From: Colwellia psychrerythraea 34H
Lineage (GTDB): Bacteria > Pseudomonadota > Gammaproteobacteria > Enterobacterales > Alteromonadaceae
DNA: 64,000 bases
Assembly (NCBI RefSeq): GCF_000012325.1
Contig: NC_003910.7
Span: 3,596,001 to 3,660,000 of the forward strand
Direction of reading: 5' to 3'
Shown: positions 37,571 to 46,206 of the stretch, piece after piece
Layout of the letters: each line of letters starts with the position of its first letter
How positions within the stretch are numbered: the first letter of the stretch is position 1
The notes under the pieces: model-generated
Told to the model about the DNA's origin: nothing
Seen by the model: only the letters and a program-made list of their open reading frames with translations
The model's database searches: none
Program-made: the position numbers and the translations under genes

Positions 37571-38500
37571 ATGTTAACTAATAGTATCAATTACTCAGAG
37601 CTAAGCGATGTCGCCGCATTTGTGTGTGTGGTGCAAACAGGTTCGTTTACCGCAGCTGCCGAGCAACTCAACACCTCAAAATCGGTGATTAGCAAGTACA
37701 TAACGCGCTTAGAAAAAAGGCTTGGCGTAAAGCTGTTAGCGCGTACTACTCGCCGTTTAACGCTCACTGAAATAGGTAGAACATTTTATGAAGGATCACG
37801 GCAGGGATTAGAAGCCATTGATAATGCCGAGGAAGCAGTTTCTTTTTTACAGGGAAAACCCAGAGGTACCCTTAAGATAAACGCTCCTTTGTCTTTTGGT
37901 GCTTTGCATATAGCTCCTGCACTTGAAGAGTTTATTCATCGCTACCCTGAAATGCAGATAGATCTTCGGTTTGACGACAAAAAAATTGATATGATTAAAG
38001 ATGGCTTTGACTTAACTGTTCGAATCACCCATCAATTAGAAGGTAACTTAATCGCTAGAAGAATTGCTCCTTGTCACCATGCTTTGGTCGCAGCGCCAAA
38101 CTATCTAGCCAAACGCGGTACCCCTAAGAGGCCCGAGGACTTAGTTGCTCACAACGTTATTACCTATCAATATCAACAATCACCATGGGAATGGGAGTTC
38201 ACTGCAGCTAAATCTAAGCCTAAACGAGTTAGGGTCAATGGCTCGGTACAAATGAACAATAGCCTAGCAATACGCGAAGCTGTTTTAGCGGGTGTTGGAA
38301 TATCTAGAATGCCCACCTTTGCCGTAGGAGAAGACATAAAATCGGGGCGGCTTATTCAACTATTACCCAAATATTCTCTTTTGGAGCATTCTATTTACTT
38401 GGTATTTCCTGAACGTAATCATATGGCACCTAAGACACGAGCCTTTATCGATTACATGGTAAAAATAATGGAAGGTAAGCCTTCATGGGATAGATTTTAA
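37571..38500 (+). CDS. LysR family transcriptional regulator
   Basis: Regulator of 309 residues with the N-terminal LysR helix-turn-helix (about 10-70; FTAAAEQLNTSKSVISKYITRLEKRLGVKLLARTTRRLTLTE, shown by its ends FTAAAEQL and RRLTLTE) and a periplasmic-binding-like effector domain (about 95-300). It is nearest to the subgroup that includes YhjC/AaeR-type regulators. It is divergent from the EamA-GST pair, which it probably controls from the shared 98-bp region. The ribosome-binding site is weak, so the start is slightly uncertain. Confidence 0.92.
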   Translation: MLTNSINYSELSDVAAFVCVVQTGSFTAAAEQLNTSKSVISKYITRLEKRLGVKLLARTTRRLTLTEIGRTFYEGSRQGLEAIDNAEEAVSFLQGKPRGTLKINAPLSFGALHIAPALEEFIHRYPEMQIDLRFDDKKIDMIKDGFDLTVRITHQLEGNLIARRIAPCHHALVAAPNYLAKRGTPKRPEDLVAHNVITYQYQQSPWEWEFTAAKSKPKRVRVNGSVQMNNSLAIREAVLAGVGISRMPTFAVGEDIKSGRLIQLLPKYSLLEHSIYLVFPERNHMAPKTRAFIDYMVKIMEGKPSWDRF

Positions 38501-38613
38501 TTTTTACGAAATAATTAGTTAATATTTGTGAACAATCAGTTGTCATATTAGCTATTTATCATGTAAAAATACTCCAATATACTTTACTCATCATTATTAA
38601 TAACTAAGGAAAA

Positions 38614-39081
38614 ATGATGAGTAACAAAATACTTACCCTGTTAATCCCTATATTTGCACTAATAGGTGCTTTTAGTTCTGCACAAGCATTCGCAGATTCA
38701 AAACCAATTCGCCAAACCATTACTCCAACACAATATGGTTTTTCACACGCTAATGCGGTGATAGAAAGTAGTCCTATGTTATACGTGTCAGGACAAGTAG
38801 GCGCGAGTAAAACTGGCTCAAACGATTTTTATTCGCAAGTCGACAGGTCATTCGATAGTTTACAAGCGGTACTAAAAAAATCAGGTGCAGATTTTAAAGA
38901 TGTGGTCAAAATCACTTTACTGATCACCGATTACGATCCTGATAAACTTGCTTATATGGTAAAAAAACGCAAAGCCATATTTGGTGATTCTCCTCCGGCA
39001 AGCACTTTGATCCCCGTTACTCGACTTTATACCGATGGAGTCATGTTCGAAATTGATGCCATCGCAATACTACGTAAGTAA
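38614..39081 (+). CDS. exported RidA/YjgF family protein
   Basis: A 155-residue protein with a Sec signal peptide (cleavage near AQAFA, about residue 27) followed by the RidA fold. Canonical RidA is a cytoplasmic enamine/imine deaminase. Here the catalytic Arg of the PaRTT motif is replaced in PPASTLIPV, so imine deaminase activity is doubtful, and the location is periplasmic. Two adjacent ATG codons (38614 and 38617) share the ribosome-binding site AAGGA. The 3' end and flank of this gene are duplicated at 39581-39690. It heads the group RidA-SnoaL-cyclase. Confidence 0.85.
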   Translation: MMSNKILTLLIPIFALIGAFSSAQAFADSKPIRQTITPTQYGFSHANAVIESSPMLYVSGQVGASKTGSNDFYSQVDRSFDSLQAVLKKSGADFKDVVKITLLITDYDPDKLAYMVKKRKAIFGDSPPASTLIPVTRLYTDGVMFEIDAIAILRK

Positions 39082-39130
39082 TCAACTACATCTAAAAATT
39101 AATGTTTAACCATCTACAACTGTCGATGAT
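39021..39130 (+). repeat. 110-bp direct repeat, copy 1 (end of RidA gene)
   Basis: It covers the last 61 bases of the RidA-like gene and 49 bases beyond. Identical to copy 2 at 106 of 110 positions by my alignment. Confidence 0.9.
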
Positions 39131-39214
39131 AAATAAACATTTACGGCGGCGAAACTGGCGACCTAACGCATAAAGTAACGCCTAAGTAACAAAACACCAA
39201 TCAAGGACAACAAA

Positions 39215-39577
39215 ATGAATAACCAACAAGCAAACCAGCTAATCAGAACCCTCTATACCGCCGTTGATAGCAAAGACCTTAATTATTTAGAAGAAACTCT
39301 GTGCGATGATGTTAAATTTCGCATTGGTAATTACGATACTATTTCTGATAAGGCTGCTGCATTAGCGGCGAATCAAGAATTTTTCGGCAGTATAGAGTCA
39401 ATGAGCCACACTATTGACAAAGTGTGGAGCGTGGAAAATGATGTATTGTGCAATGGGTTGGTGGACTATATACGTCTAGACGGTAGTGCACACTCAGCTT
39501 ATTTTTCTACTGTATTAACCATGGATAATGGAAAAATTGCTGAATACTTTGTTTATGCCGATATTTCGGGTCTCTAA
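39215..39577 (+). CDS. SnoaL-like (NTF2 fold) protein
   Basis: Cytoplasmic protein of 120 residues with the SnoaL/DUF4440-like pattern: N-terminal helix, YLEETLCDDVKFRIGNYD, a central VENDVLCNGLVDYIR and final beta strands with FSTVLTMDNGKIAEYFVYAD. Members act as small isomerases, cyclases or dehydratases, or only bind ligand; the substrate is unknown. AGGA lies seven bases before ATG. It lies between the two copies of a 110-bp direct repeat, so it appears to be an inserted or duplicated segment. Confidence 0.82.
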   Translation: MNNQQANQLIRTLYTAVDSKDLNYLEETLCDDVKFRIGNYDTISDKAAALAANQEFFGSIESMSHTIDKVWSVENDVLCNGLVDYIRLDGSAHSAYFSTVLTMDNGKIAEYFVYADISGL

Positions 39578-39580
39578 AAC

Positions 39581-39690
39581 TCACCTTTATACCGATGGAG
39601 TCATGTTCGAAATTGATGCCATCGCAATACTACGTAAGTAATCACCTACATCTAAAAATTAATGTTTAATCATCTACAACTGTCGATGAT
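39581..39690 (+). repeat. 110-bp direct repeat, copy 2
   Basis: A second copy of the RidA 3' end in which the encoded tail (YTDGVMFEIDAIAILRK) is orphaned, starting just after the SnoaL stop. It is 560 bp from copy 1 and ends 19 bases before the cyclase start. Confidence 0.9.
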
Positions 39691-39708
39691 TAAACATGGA
39701 GAAATCTC

Positions 39709-40698
39709 ATGACAAAAAGTAATTTCACATCAGTTCTTACACTTATTGCAGTAATGGGCACTTTAACCTTTACTTCTGTCTATGCAGATCAAAGTAAAGT
39801 CGGTAAAAGTCCGTGGGGGCCAGATGACGAAATTGGTCGTTTAAATTTAATGACCGAAGCGTCAAAAGCATCAATACTTTCTCGTATAAGTGGCGGTGAC
39901 GTTTATGATCTCTCTGTTGAATACTTCATGGGTATGCCTGGTTGGTTTCCTGCCGGCGACCCGAGATATACATTCTGGATGACTCATACACCACAAGGCA
40001 CTGTTAACAGTGATCCTATGAATGTTGGCAAGGAAATGAATGAGCATGTCAGTTATTCTGGCTCTGCCATTTCCATGTACACACACACGGGTACCCATAT
40101 TGATGCTCTCAACCATTTCGGACTAGATGGTAAAATATATAATGGCTTCGATGCAGACAAAGATTTAGGTGACCGCGGCTGGAATAAAACAGGCGCTGAA
40201 ACTATACCGCCTATTGTTGCTCGTGGTGTTTTAATTGATGTCGCCGCGGATCAAGGTGTTGAAGTATTACCACCAAACTTTCGTATTGGCAAAAAAGAAA
40301 TACAAAGCGCACTTAAAAGTCAAAAAATAACCCTTGAACCAGGCGATGTTGTACTTATTCGTACGGGGAAAATGGTCAATTATAAGAACACTGAAGCTTA
40401 CCTTGAGGCACCTGCTGGACTCGGCATGACGGGTGCCAGATATTTGGTAGAACAAGGCGCTATGGTCATCGGCGGAGATAACCTTAGCCTAGAGGCATTT
40501 CCTTCAGAGATAGAGGGAAATTATCTCCCAGTTCACACTTATCTATTGGCGCAACACGGCATCCCTATTATGGAGTTGGTTAACTTAGAAAAACTTTCAC
40601 AGGATAAAACTTATCAGTTTGCATTCATTGGGGGATCTCTAAAGTTAAGGGGCGCGGATGCTGCTCCAATGCGTCCTATTGCAATTCCTATTAAGTAA
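39709..40698 (+). CDS. exported cyclase family (kynurenine formamidase-like) hydrolase
   Basis: A 329-residue protein with a signal peptide (about 1-26, ending VYA). The metal-binding motif HTGTHIDALNH near residues 124-134 is the HxGTHxDxxxH of the cyclase/kynurenine formamidase family, which hydrolyses amides or lactones with zinc or manganese. A second conserved block GDVVLIRTG lies near 218. It is periplasmic, as is the RidA-like protein two genes upstream, so they may act on the same exogenous compound. GGAG lies before the ATG. Confidence 0.88.
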   Translation: MTKSNFTSVLTLIAVMGTLTFTSVYADQSKVGKSPWGPDDEIGRLNLMTEASKASILSRISGGDVYDLSVEYFMGMPGWFPAGDPRYTFWMTHTPQGTVNSDPMNVGKEMNEHVSYSGSAISMYTHTGTHIDALNHFGLDGKIYNGFDADKDLGDRGWNKTGAETIPPIVARGVLIDVAADQGVEVLPPNFRIGKKEIQSALKSQKITLEPGDVVLIRTGKMVNYKNTEAYLEAPAGLGMTGARYLVEQGAMVIGGDNLSLEAFPSEIEGNYLPVHTYLLAQHGIPIMELVNLEKLSQDKTYQFAFIGGSLKLRGADAAPMRPIAIPIK

Positions 40699-40773
40699 AC
40701 CCGCAAGGCATAATACATGACACCACAATGACCAGGTCATCTGAGGCGTTATATTCACATGGAGATAGAAGCA

Positions 40774-41055
40774 ATGTTTAGTAAATCAATTGTAATTTCA
40801 TTAGTTATCTTATTGGCTGGCTGTAAAGTAACTCAGCCCCCTTCATATCAGAAAGATAGGAAGCCTGAAGACCGAAATGAATATAACGGTACAGAAGGTA
40901 TGGTACAACAACAAAAAGATCAAGGTTATCTCATGAGTAAAGACTTATCTGATAAATGTACAGAAGCTAAAATAGACTTAGCAATTTCAGAATCAAATAA
41001 CAATGAAAGTAAAATTAAAAAACAAAAAGAAATCATTAGTAGTACGTGCATATAA
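40774..41055 (+). CDS. small hypothetical lipoprotein
   Basis: A 93-residue lipoprotein: lipobox LLAGC with Cys at about 17, then a charged, mostly disordered or helical domain with two further Cys (SDKCTEAK and the C-terminal SSTCI) that could pair. I prefer the ATG at 40774, with GGAG upstream; the ATG five codons earlier overlaps that site. No family recognised. Confidence 0.65.
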   Translation: MFSKSIVISLVILLAGCKVTQPPSYQKDRKPEDRNEYNGTEGMVQQQKDQGYLMSKDLSDKCTEAKIDLAISESNNNESKIKKQKEIISSTCI

Positions 41056-41147
41056 CATAACGCGTCAATAGGATTTCATAAGCTATATAATTTTAGGCAA
41101 AAATGTTTGCCATTAGGCTTTCAATCAATATATGGAGTTTCATTTCA

Positions 41148-41975
41148 ATGACAAAAAGTATTATTTTTATGATTTTTTCAATTTTTTCCACTACCTCTTT
41201 TGCAGTAACAAAAATCCCTTTTTTTTGGGAGAGTTTTGAGAGTTTCGGTGTCACCTATGAAAAAGGAGCAATGCTTATTGCTGTAGCGGGTAAAAAAGAT
41301 AAGTTTTTACAATTAGATACTGGTGCAACAGACTCATATGCTTATGGGACAGAGGTTAGTAAAACTATCAACTTTAATAGCTTAAATAAAACAACCCAAA
41401 CACATAGTTTTAAGGCAATGCCTAAAATGGAAACTGATAGAGTTATAGGCACGTTAGGTACTGATTATTTTAAAAATCAATGTTTGACGGTTGATTTTCC
41501 AAATCAAATGTTAATAGTGGATAACTGTGATGATACAAACAAACTAGAAATTAGCTGGTTAGAGTCATATAGATTCAAAACGGGCCATTTAATGGTTAAA
41601 GTTAATTCTGGTGAGCAAACATTTCATAATATTGTTTTAGATACTGGATCTTCAATATTCCCTCTTACTTTAACTAAAAAAAATTGGCTTAAAGTTGTAT
41701 CTCCTGAAGACGCTAAGAATCCACCTTATAAAATTAAAGTTAGTGCTTGGGGAAAAGAGATTGTATTAAAAGGGGCTTTACCAGTTCAACCTATTTGCAT
41801 TGGTAGCTCTTGCAGCTCAAAAGCTATTTATATTGATCAAACTCCAGGCTTAGAAGGTGCAGGAATTGAAGGGATTGCTGGAAATGCATTGTTTTACGAT
41901 TCTCATATGATCATTTTTAATTTTAAAAATGATACTGTTGGAACTTTAAAGTCTATTAGTAATAAAAAAGCCTAA
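41148..41975 (+). CDS. exported bilobal aspartic protease (pepsin/retropepsin-like)
   Basis: A 275-residue protein with a signal peptide (about 1-19, TSFA). It has two catalytic triplets: Asp57 in LQLDTGAT and Asp165 in IVLDTGSS. Each is followed by a hydrophobic-hydrophobic-Gly motif, VIGTLGTDYF at about 99-108 and GIAGNALF in the second half. This is the full set expected of a two-lobed pepsin-type enzyme in one chain, whereas most bacterial retropepsin-like proteins have one lobe. Cys pairs near 112/127 and in CIGSSCSS may form disulfides. I use the ATG at 41148 rather than the ATG 45 bases upstream, which would place extra residues before the signal. Confidence 0.75.
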   Translation: MTKSIIFMIFSIFSTTSFAVTKIPFFWESFESFGVTYEKGAMLIAVAGKKDKFLQLDTGATDSYAYGTEVSKTINFNSLNKTTQTHSFKAMPKMETDRVIGTLGTDYFKNQCLTVDFPNQMLIVDNCDDTNKLEISWLESYRFKTGHLMVKVNSGEQTFHNIVLDTGSSIFPLTLTKKNWLKVVSPEDAKNPPYKIKVSAWGKEIVLKGALPVQPICIGSSCSSKAIYIDQTPGLEGAGIEGIAGNALFYDSHMIIFNFKNDTVGTLKSISNKKA

Positions 41976-42001
41976 CAAGGTCATGTGGAGGTAGTTAGGC
42001 T
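41969..42001 (+). terminator. hairpin over the protease stop codon
   Basis: Arms AGCCTAAC (41969-41976, including the TAA stop) and GTTAGGCT (41994-42001) around a 17-base loop. There is no T tract. The arms resemble the outer core sites of integron attC sequences, but the element is too short for an attC. Confidence 0.4.
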
Positions 42002-42513
42002 CGCTCTTGCAACAATAAAAGTTATGTACCTAATGTCTGCTTTGTAGCTTAAACTTGCCTCACAAGCGACCAACTTATTTCGGTTAAAACTACCCTAAAT
42101 ATGTTCATGGTTTCACAAAAACTCAATGACCGTTTTTGGCTAATCTGTTGACATAAAGAATAGCCAACAGCCAACGTCAGCAAGGCACCAAGTTGTCATA
42201 GATCCTATCTCACTAAGTGACCCTTTGCGAGATAGGAGGTTATTTAGATTATATAATCTATGGCGCAATCGCCCCTTTTGTGAAATAGAACTTAATATCA
42301 ATTTCATCTCAAAACTGGCATGAATAACTACTGAGTTAAAATCAACTGAACCTGAAGCGGTCATTATTTATGAGTAAAATCATCCTTGATAAGTATTACT
42401 TAGATACGAAAGTGGAGATTAATAAGCATTATATACGAATACTTAATTAGTCTTGGTTTAATAACAAGTAGACGTAATGATAGTCTGCTTTTTGAGCGTG
42501 CAACAGCCAGATA
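42002..42513. other. gene-free region between protease and esterase genes
   Basis: It contains copy 3 of the island repeat (42219-42275) and a CCTATCTC/GAGATAGG inverted repeat that overlaps it. No reading frame here is convincing. Confidence 0.5.
42219..42275 (+). repeat. island palindromic repeat, copy 3
   Basis: Shares GCGAGATAGGAGGTTATTTA, the palindrome AGATTATATAATCT and the GGCGCAATCGCCCC end with copy 2, with no differences in that stretch. The left terminus is different from copies 1 and 2. Confidence 0.75.
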
Positions 42514-43701
42514 TTACCCTTGTTTAGCTTTAAACTCAGTCAAAGCTTTTTTATGTGAGGCAATACTGCGTGCACGATGCTTATTTAAAATTGCGGTGCT
42601 CAATGCTTGCTCTAAAGCTGCTAATGCTTCATTTTGCATTGATAGTTTTTCATAAATGAAAGCCAAGTTTCTCCACACTCTACCAGATGTAGGGTGTTCC
42701 TTGACAGCCAACAAGGATAACTCAATAGCGTTGTCAGCTTGTTGTTCATCAAGATACAATATCGCTATGTGGTCAAGTAAGCTCACAGGAATAACTGATG
42801 GGGATCGTTTAGCATATAATCTCAGTAAACCCTCTATGGCTCCTTGCGTTTCAAAGTCTTGAATGTTTTTAAAATGGGGTGCTGCCCACCCTTGATAATA
42901 ATCTTGTAAATCGGTATAGCTTTTTCTAAATGAAATGGAGCCATGTGACTCGTGTTCTAACTTATCAAACTGCCACTCTAATCCTTGAATAGGATGCTTT
43001 TTCAAATGATAAACTAGCATGTCTACCCCTTGGTTCCAGCCCTCATTAGCAACGCTTAAATAAAGTTTCTTGTTGATAACTTGTTTTTTATTTGAAATTT
43101 GTATCGCTTTATCAACTAACGTAAAATCACTGTAATAAACACTTGGGCTTATAGCAAAGTATCCATTAAATTGATTTGGCTGCTCTAATAAAGCACGTAA
43201 TACAAACTCTCCTCCCATCGAGCTACCCATTAATAAATTTTCACCACTTGTTTGATAATGCTCATTTATGTAAGGCTTAAGCTCTTGGGTAATAAAATTT
43301 AGAAAGGTTATTGAACTATCAAAAGTGCTTAAGTCGGCTTTACGGTTTTTATTGGTTTCAATACCAACCACAATCATCGCCGGAATACGTTTACCAAAAG
43401 TTGTTAAATCATCAGTGATAGCAGCTGTTTTTTGCATCTTATTTTGAGCATCAGGAATATATAATACGGGATATGTTTTGCCTGATAGTGGGTAGTTATC
43501 AGGTAAATGCACATAGAAAGTACGGTCTTCTCCAAGCCTTTTTGACTGAAAATTATATTTTTTCGCAATAACGAGTGGTTCATTTAGATCTGTGACTACA
43601 GCGCTATTAGCAAATACCGTTAGTGGAGAAATAGATAATGTGATTAAAATAACAGCCGTTTTTATATTTTTAATTATGTTAGATTTTTTTATATTAATCA
43701 T
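42514..43701 (-). CDS. exported esterase (EsteraseD/IroE fold) with C-terminal TPR
   Basis: Alpha/beta hydrolase of 395 residues with an N-terminal signal peptide (to about residue 30, ending VFA). The nucleophile elbow GSSMGG is in NLLMGSSMGGEFVLRA. The fold matches the putative-esterase family that includes enterochelin-type esterases and S-formylglutathione hydrolases. Residues after about 290 form TPR-like helices (DNAIELSLLAVKEHPTSGRVWRNLAF, by its ends DNAIELSL and WRNLAF). It is downstream of the exporter operon, 60 bp apart on the same strand, and may process the exported or imported compound. The start is ATG 43699-43701; a GTG ten codons upstream is possible. Confidence 0.8.
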   Translation of the reverse strand: MINIKKSNIIKNIKTAVILITLSISPLTVFANSAVVTDLNEPLVIAKKYNFQSKRLGEDRTFYVHLPDNYPLSGKTYPVLYIPDAQNKMQKTAAITDDLTTFGKRIPAMIVVGIETNKNRKADLSTFDSSITFLNFITQELKPYINEHYQTSGENLLMGSSMGGEFVLRALLEQPNQFNGYFAISPSVYYSDFTLVDKAIQISNKKQVINKKLYLSVANEGWNQGVDMLVYHLKKHPIQGLEWQFDKLEHESHGSISFRKSYTDLQDYYQGWAAPHFKNIQDFETQGAIEGLLRLYAKRSPSVIPVSLLDHIAILYLDEQQADNAIELSLLAVKEHPTSGRVWRNLAFIYEKLSMQNEALAALEQALSTAILNKHRARSIASHKKALTEFKAKQG

Positions 43702-43791
43702 TTGAATACCATGTTTTTTTATAAAGGGCACTTGTTTTGGCTAAAGCTTTTGGGCATACCAAAAGCTTTAGCTTAGAACTTAAAATAGTGA

Positions 43792-46206
43792 CTATTCGCA
43801 GGTAAGTGAATCAACGGGTTTGGCTGTTGCCGCTTTAAATGCGACTGCCATTACAGTGACATAGGCAATAACTAAACAAAATAACGCACTAAGTAAAAAG
43901 GCGCTGTAAGGCATAGCAATACGATAAATAAAACCATTTAGCCAGTCTTGTATTAGTAGGTAAGCCAAGGGTAGAGCGAGAAGATTAGCGAGTAATACTA
44001 AACTTGAAAATTGGTTTACTAACATAAAGCATAACTGGCCAGTGCTTGCTCCGAGTATTTTTCGTATGGCAATTTCTTTAATACGTCGTTGGGTATTAAA
44101 AGCAGCCAAGCCAAATAAGCCAATAGCCGTTACTGTAATTGCAATTAACGTAAAGATATTGAGTAAATTTGTTTGTTGGTTTTCATTGCGATATGAGGCT
44201 GAAAACAAGTCTGACAACCAGTTATATTTAAAAGCTAACTTACCATCTAAGCCCAACCATATTTGTTCAAGATCTTTGACTGTTTGTAAGCTGGCACCTG
44301 CTTTTAAGCGAATAGAGACCCAACGTAAAGGGCGTTGTTCTGGCTTAGCAGATAATATATAGGTCATCGGCGGAATAACATTTTTAGCATTAACATAATG
44401 GGTATCTTCAACTACTGCGATAATTTGATGATTGTGTAATCCTTCGTTGCCGCCACCTAAGGTCAACATTTTTCCCACAGCTTCTTCGGGGCTCCAACCG
44501 AGTGTCGTGGCTAAGGTTTGATTAATGATTAATTTCCCCGTTGAACTTTGCCAGTCATCTTTATTTTCTTGATAAGTATCATTTACATAAGCAGTAGAGA
44601 AATCACGCCCTGCTAAAATCGTAATGCCAAAGGTTGAAAAGAAATCATAATGAACAGGATTGTTACCTGTCCAAATCTCTGTCGTCATATCCTCAAGTCG
44701 TCTTACAGTGTTTGAAGTACGCGTTGATTTTGTTGGCACTGTGTGTGACATCGAAGCTGAAATAACATCCGGGTGACGTTCGACTTGGTTCTTAAAAGCA
44801 GGATATATTTTTTCACCATAACTAACGATCAGTACATTTTCTCTGTCAAAACCTTGTGGCATGTCTTTAATAAACTGCATTTGCCAATTTACAACTAAAC
44901 TAGTGACTACTAAAAATGCGGCAATCGCAAATTGTATAATGATCAGAGATCGGCGTAAGAGCACACCTGACTTTGATGTTGTCACTAAACCTTTTAATAC
45001 ATGCGCAGGAGATAAGTTACTTAAGAAAAATGCTGGATAACTCCCTGATACCATACCGACCAAAAGCGTTAGTCCGCTTATTTGTGTGATAAAAAGCATC
45101 GAGTATGTCAAACTTATTTCGACGTTCATCAGTTGATTAAATGTAGGTAAACATAACGTTATAACGACTAAGGAAAGTAGTGTAGCGATTGCTGTTAATA
45201 ACACTGTTTCAACTAAGTATTGCGTTACTAATTGCCCTTTACTCGCACCTAGTGCTTTACGTACACCAACGTCTTTACCACGGCGCATGGCGGCTGCTGT
45301 TGATAAGTTAGTAAAGTTGACACAAGCAAGTACTAAAATCATGTATGAAATAATACTGAATACATTGACCATGGCAGCACTGCCTGGTGGTATTAAGCTA
45401 TAAGCTACGTTGTTGTTTAAATAAAGCTCGCGCAAAGGTTCGAAAGTGATCTGACGTTTTTTATAAGACGATAAACCTTTTGTCCGGTTATCGTAATAAC
45501 GACTAACATCGCTAGCGACTGTTTGTATATTTGTTGTGTCTGTTATCTTAGCAAAGGTCACTGTCGCTGCGTAATTCCAGCGTTCGGCCCAATCGACTGC
45601 AGGCAATTGTTCATAGAAATTTTTGATTGGTATCAATAGTGTGGCAGGCATAGTGCTAGCCGTCGTAGTTTTTTTCACGACAGCAGTGACTTGATGCTCT
45701 TTACCATTAATGGTTAAGCGACTACCTATAACACCGCTACTGCGCGCGAAATACTTAATGGCCAATGCTTCGTGTAAAACGAGACTATCTGGAGCATCAA
45801 GTGCTGTGTGAATATCACCTTCGATCAATTCAAAGTCGAAGAAATCAAAATAATTACTATCGACATAGAGACCACGCTCCGAAAATACATTTTGTTGATG
45901 TTTAACTGAAATATTACTACGTGATACTCGAGTAACAGAGTCTACTTGACTAAAGTTACTATCAAGTCCTTCAGCTAGCGCCAACGTAGTCAAAGCTTGT
46001 GCTCTATTATCATCACGTTGTAAGTTAACACGATAAATAGACTCAGCGTCTGTAAATTGCTGGTTATAACTTTTTTGTTGGTCAACATATTGTTGAATTA
46101 AGATAAAACAGGCAATACCGATAATCAGTCCAACTAATTGAATCGCACTGGTTACTTTATCGCGGCTGAAGTTGCGCCACGCAACAATTAATAATAATTT
46201 AAGCAC
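43792..46206 (-). CDS. ABC transporter permease, MacB/FtsX type
   Basis: Inner-membrane protein of 804 residues with two FtsX modules: four helices in each half (first near 20 and 280-400, second near 430 and 680-790) and two large periplasmic domains of the MacB type. Motifs such as VGVRKALGASKGQLVTQYLVE and KEIAIRKILGASTGQL repeat in the two halves. Such permeases work with a LolD-like ATPase and a periplasmic adaptor to export peptides or toxins, or to relay bacitracin-like signals. It overlaps the ATPase gene by eight bases. Confidence 0.9.
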   Translation of the reverse strand: MLKLLLIVAWRNFSRDKVTSAIQLVGLIIGIACFILIQQYVDQQKSYNQQFTDAESIYRVNLQRDDNRAQALTTLALAEGLDSNFSQVDSVTRVSRSNISVKHQQNVFSERGLYVDSNYFDFFDFELIEGDIHTALDAPDSLVLHEALAIKYFARSSGVIGSRLTINGKEHQVTAVVKKTTTASTMPATLLIPIKNFYEQLPAVDWAERWNYAATVTFAKITDTTNIQTVASDVSRYYDNRTKGLSSYKKRQITFEPLRELYLNNNVAYSLIPPGSAAMVNVFSIISYMILVLACVNFTNLSTAAAMRRGKDVGVRKALGASKGQLVTQYLVETVLLTAIATLLSLVVITLCLPTFNQLMNVEISLTYSMLFITQISGLTLLVGMVSGSYPAFFLSNLSPAHVLKGLVTTSKSGVLLRRSLIIIQFAIAAFLVVTSLVVNWQMQFIKDMPQGFDRENVLIVSYGEKIYPAFKNQVERHPDVISASMSHTVPTKSTRTSNTVRRLEDMTTEIWTGNNPVHYDFFSTFGITILAGRDFSTAYVNDTYQENKDDWQSSTGKLIINQTLATTLGWSPEEAVGKMLTLGGGNEGLHNHQIIAVVEDTHYVNAKNVIPPMTYILSAKPEQRPLRWVSIRLKAGASLQTVKDLEQIWLGLDGKLAFKYNWLSDLFSASYRNENQQTNLLNIFTLIAITVTAIGLFGLAAFNTQRRIKEIAIRKILGASTGQLCFMLVNQFSSLVLLANLLALPLAYLLIQDWLNGFIYRIAMPYSAFLLSALFCLVIAYVTVMAVAFKAATAKPVDSLTCE

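Noticed and set aside
40698..42001. Integron gene-cassette array (GCCTAAC...GTTAGGC at 41969-42001; ATATAAC after the small lipoprotein; GCGTTATATTC before it)
   Set aside because: The paired cores are too close together for an attC site, other candidate cores are not complementary, and no integrase or regular array spacing is present.
42140..42364. Minus-strand frame of 74 codons
   Set aside because: It runs through the third island repeat, lacks a ribosome-binding site and has a repeat-derived composition.
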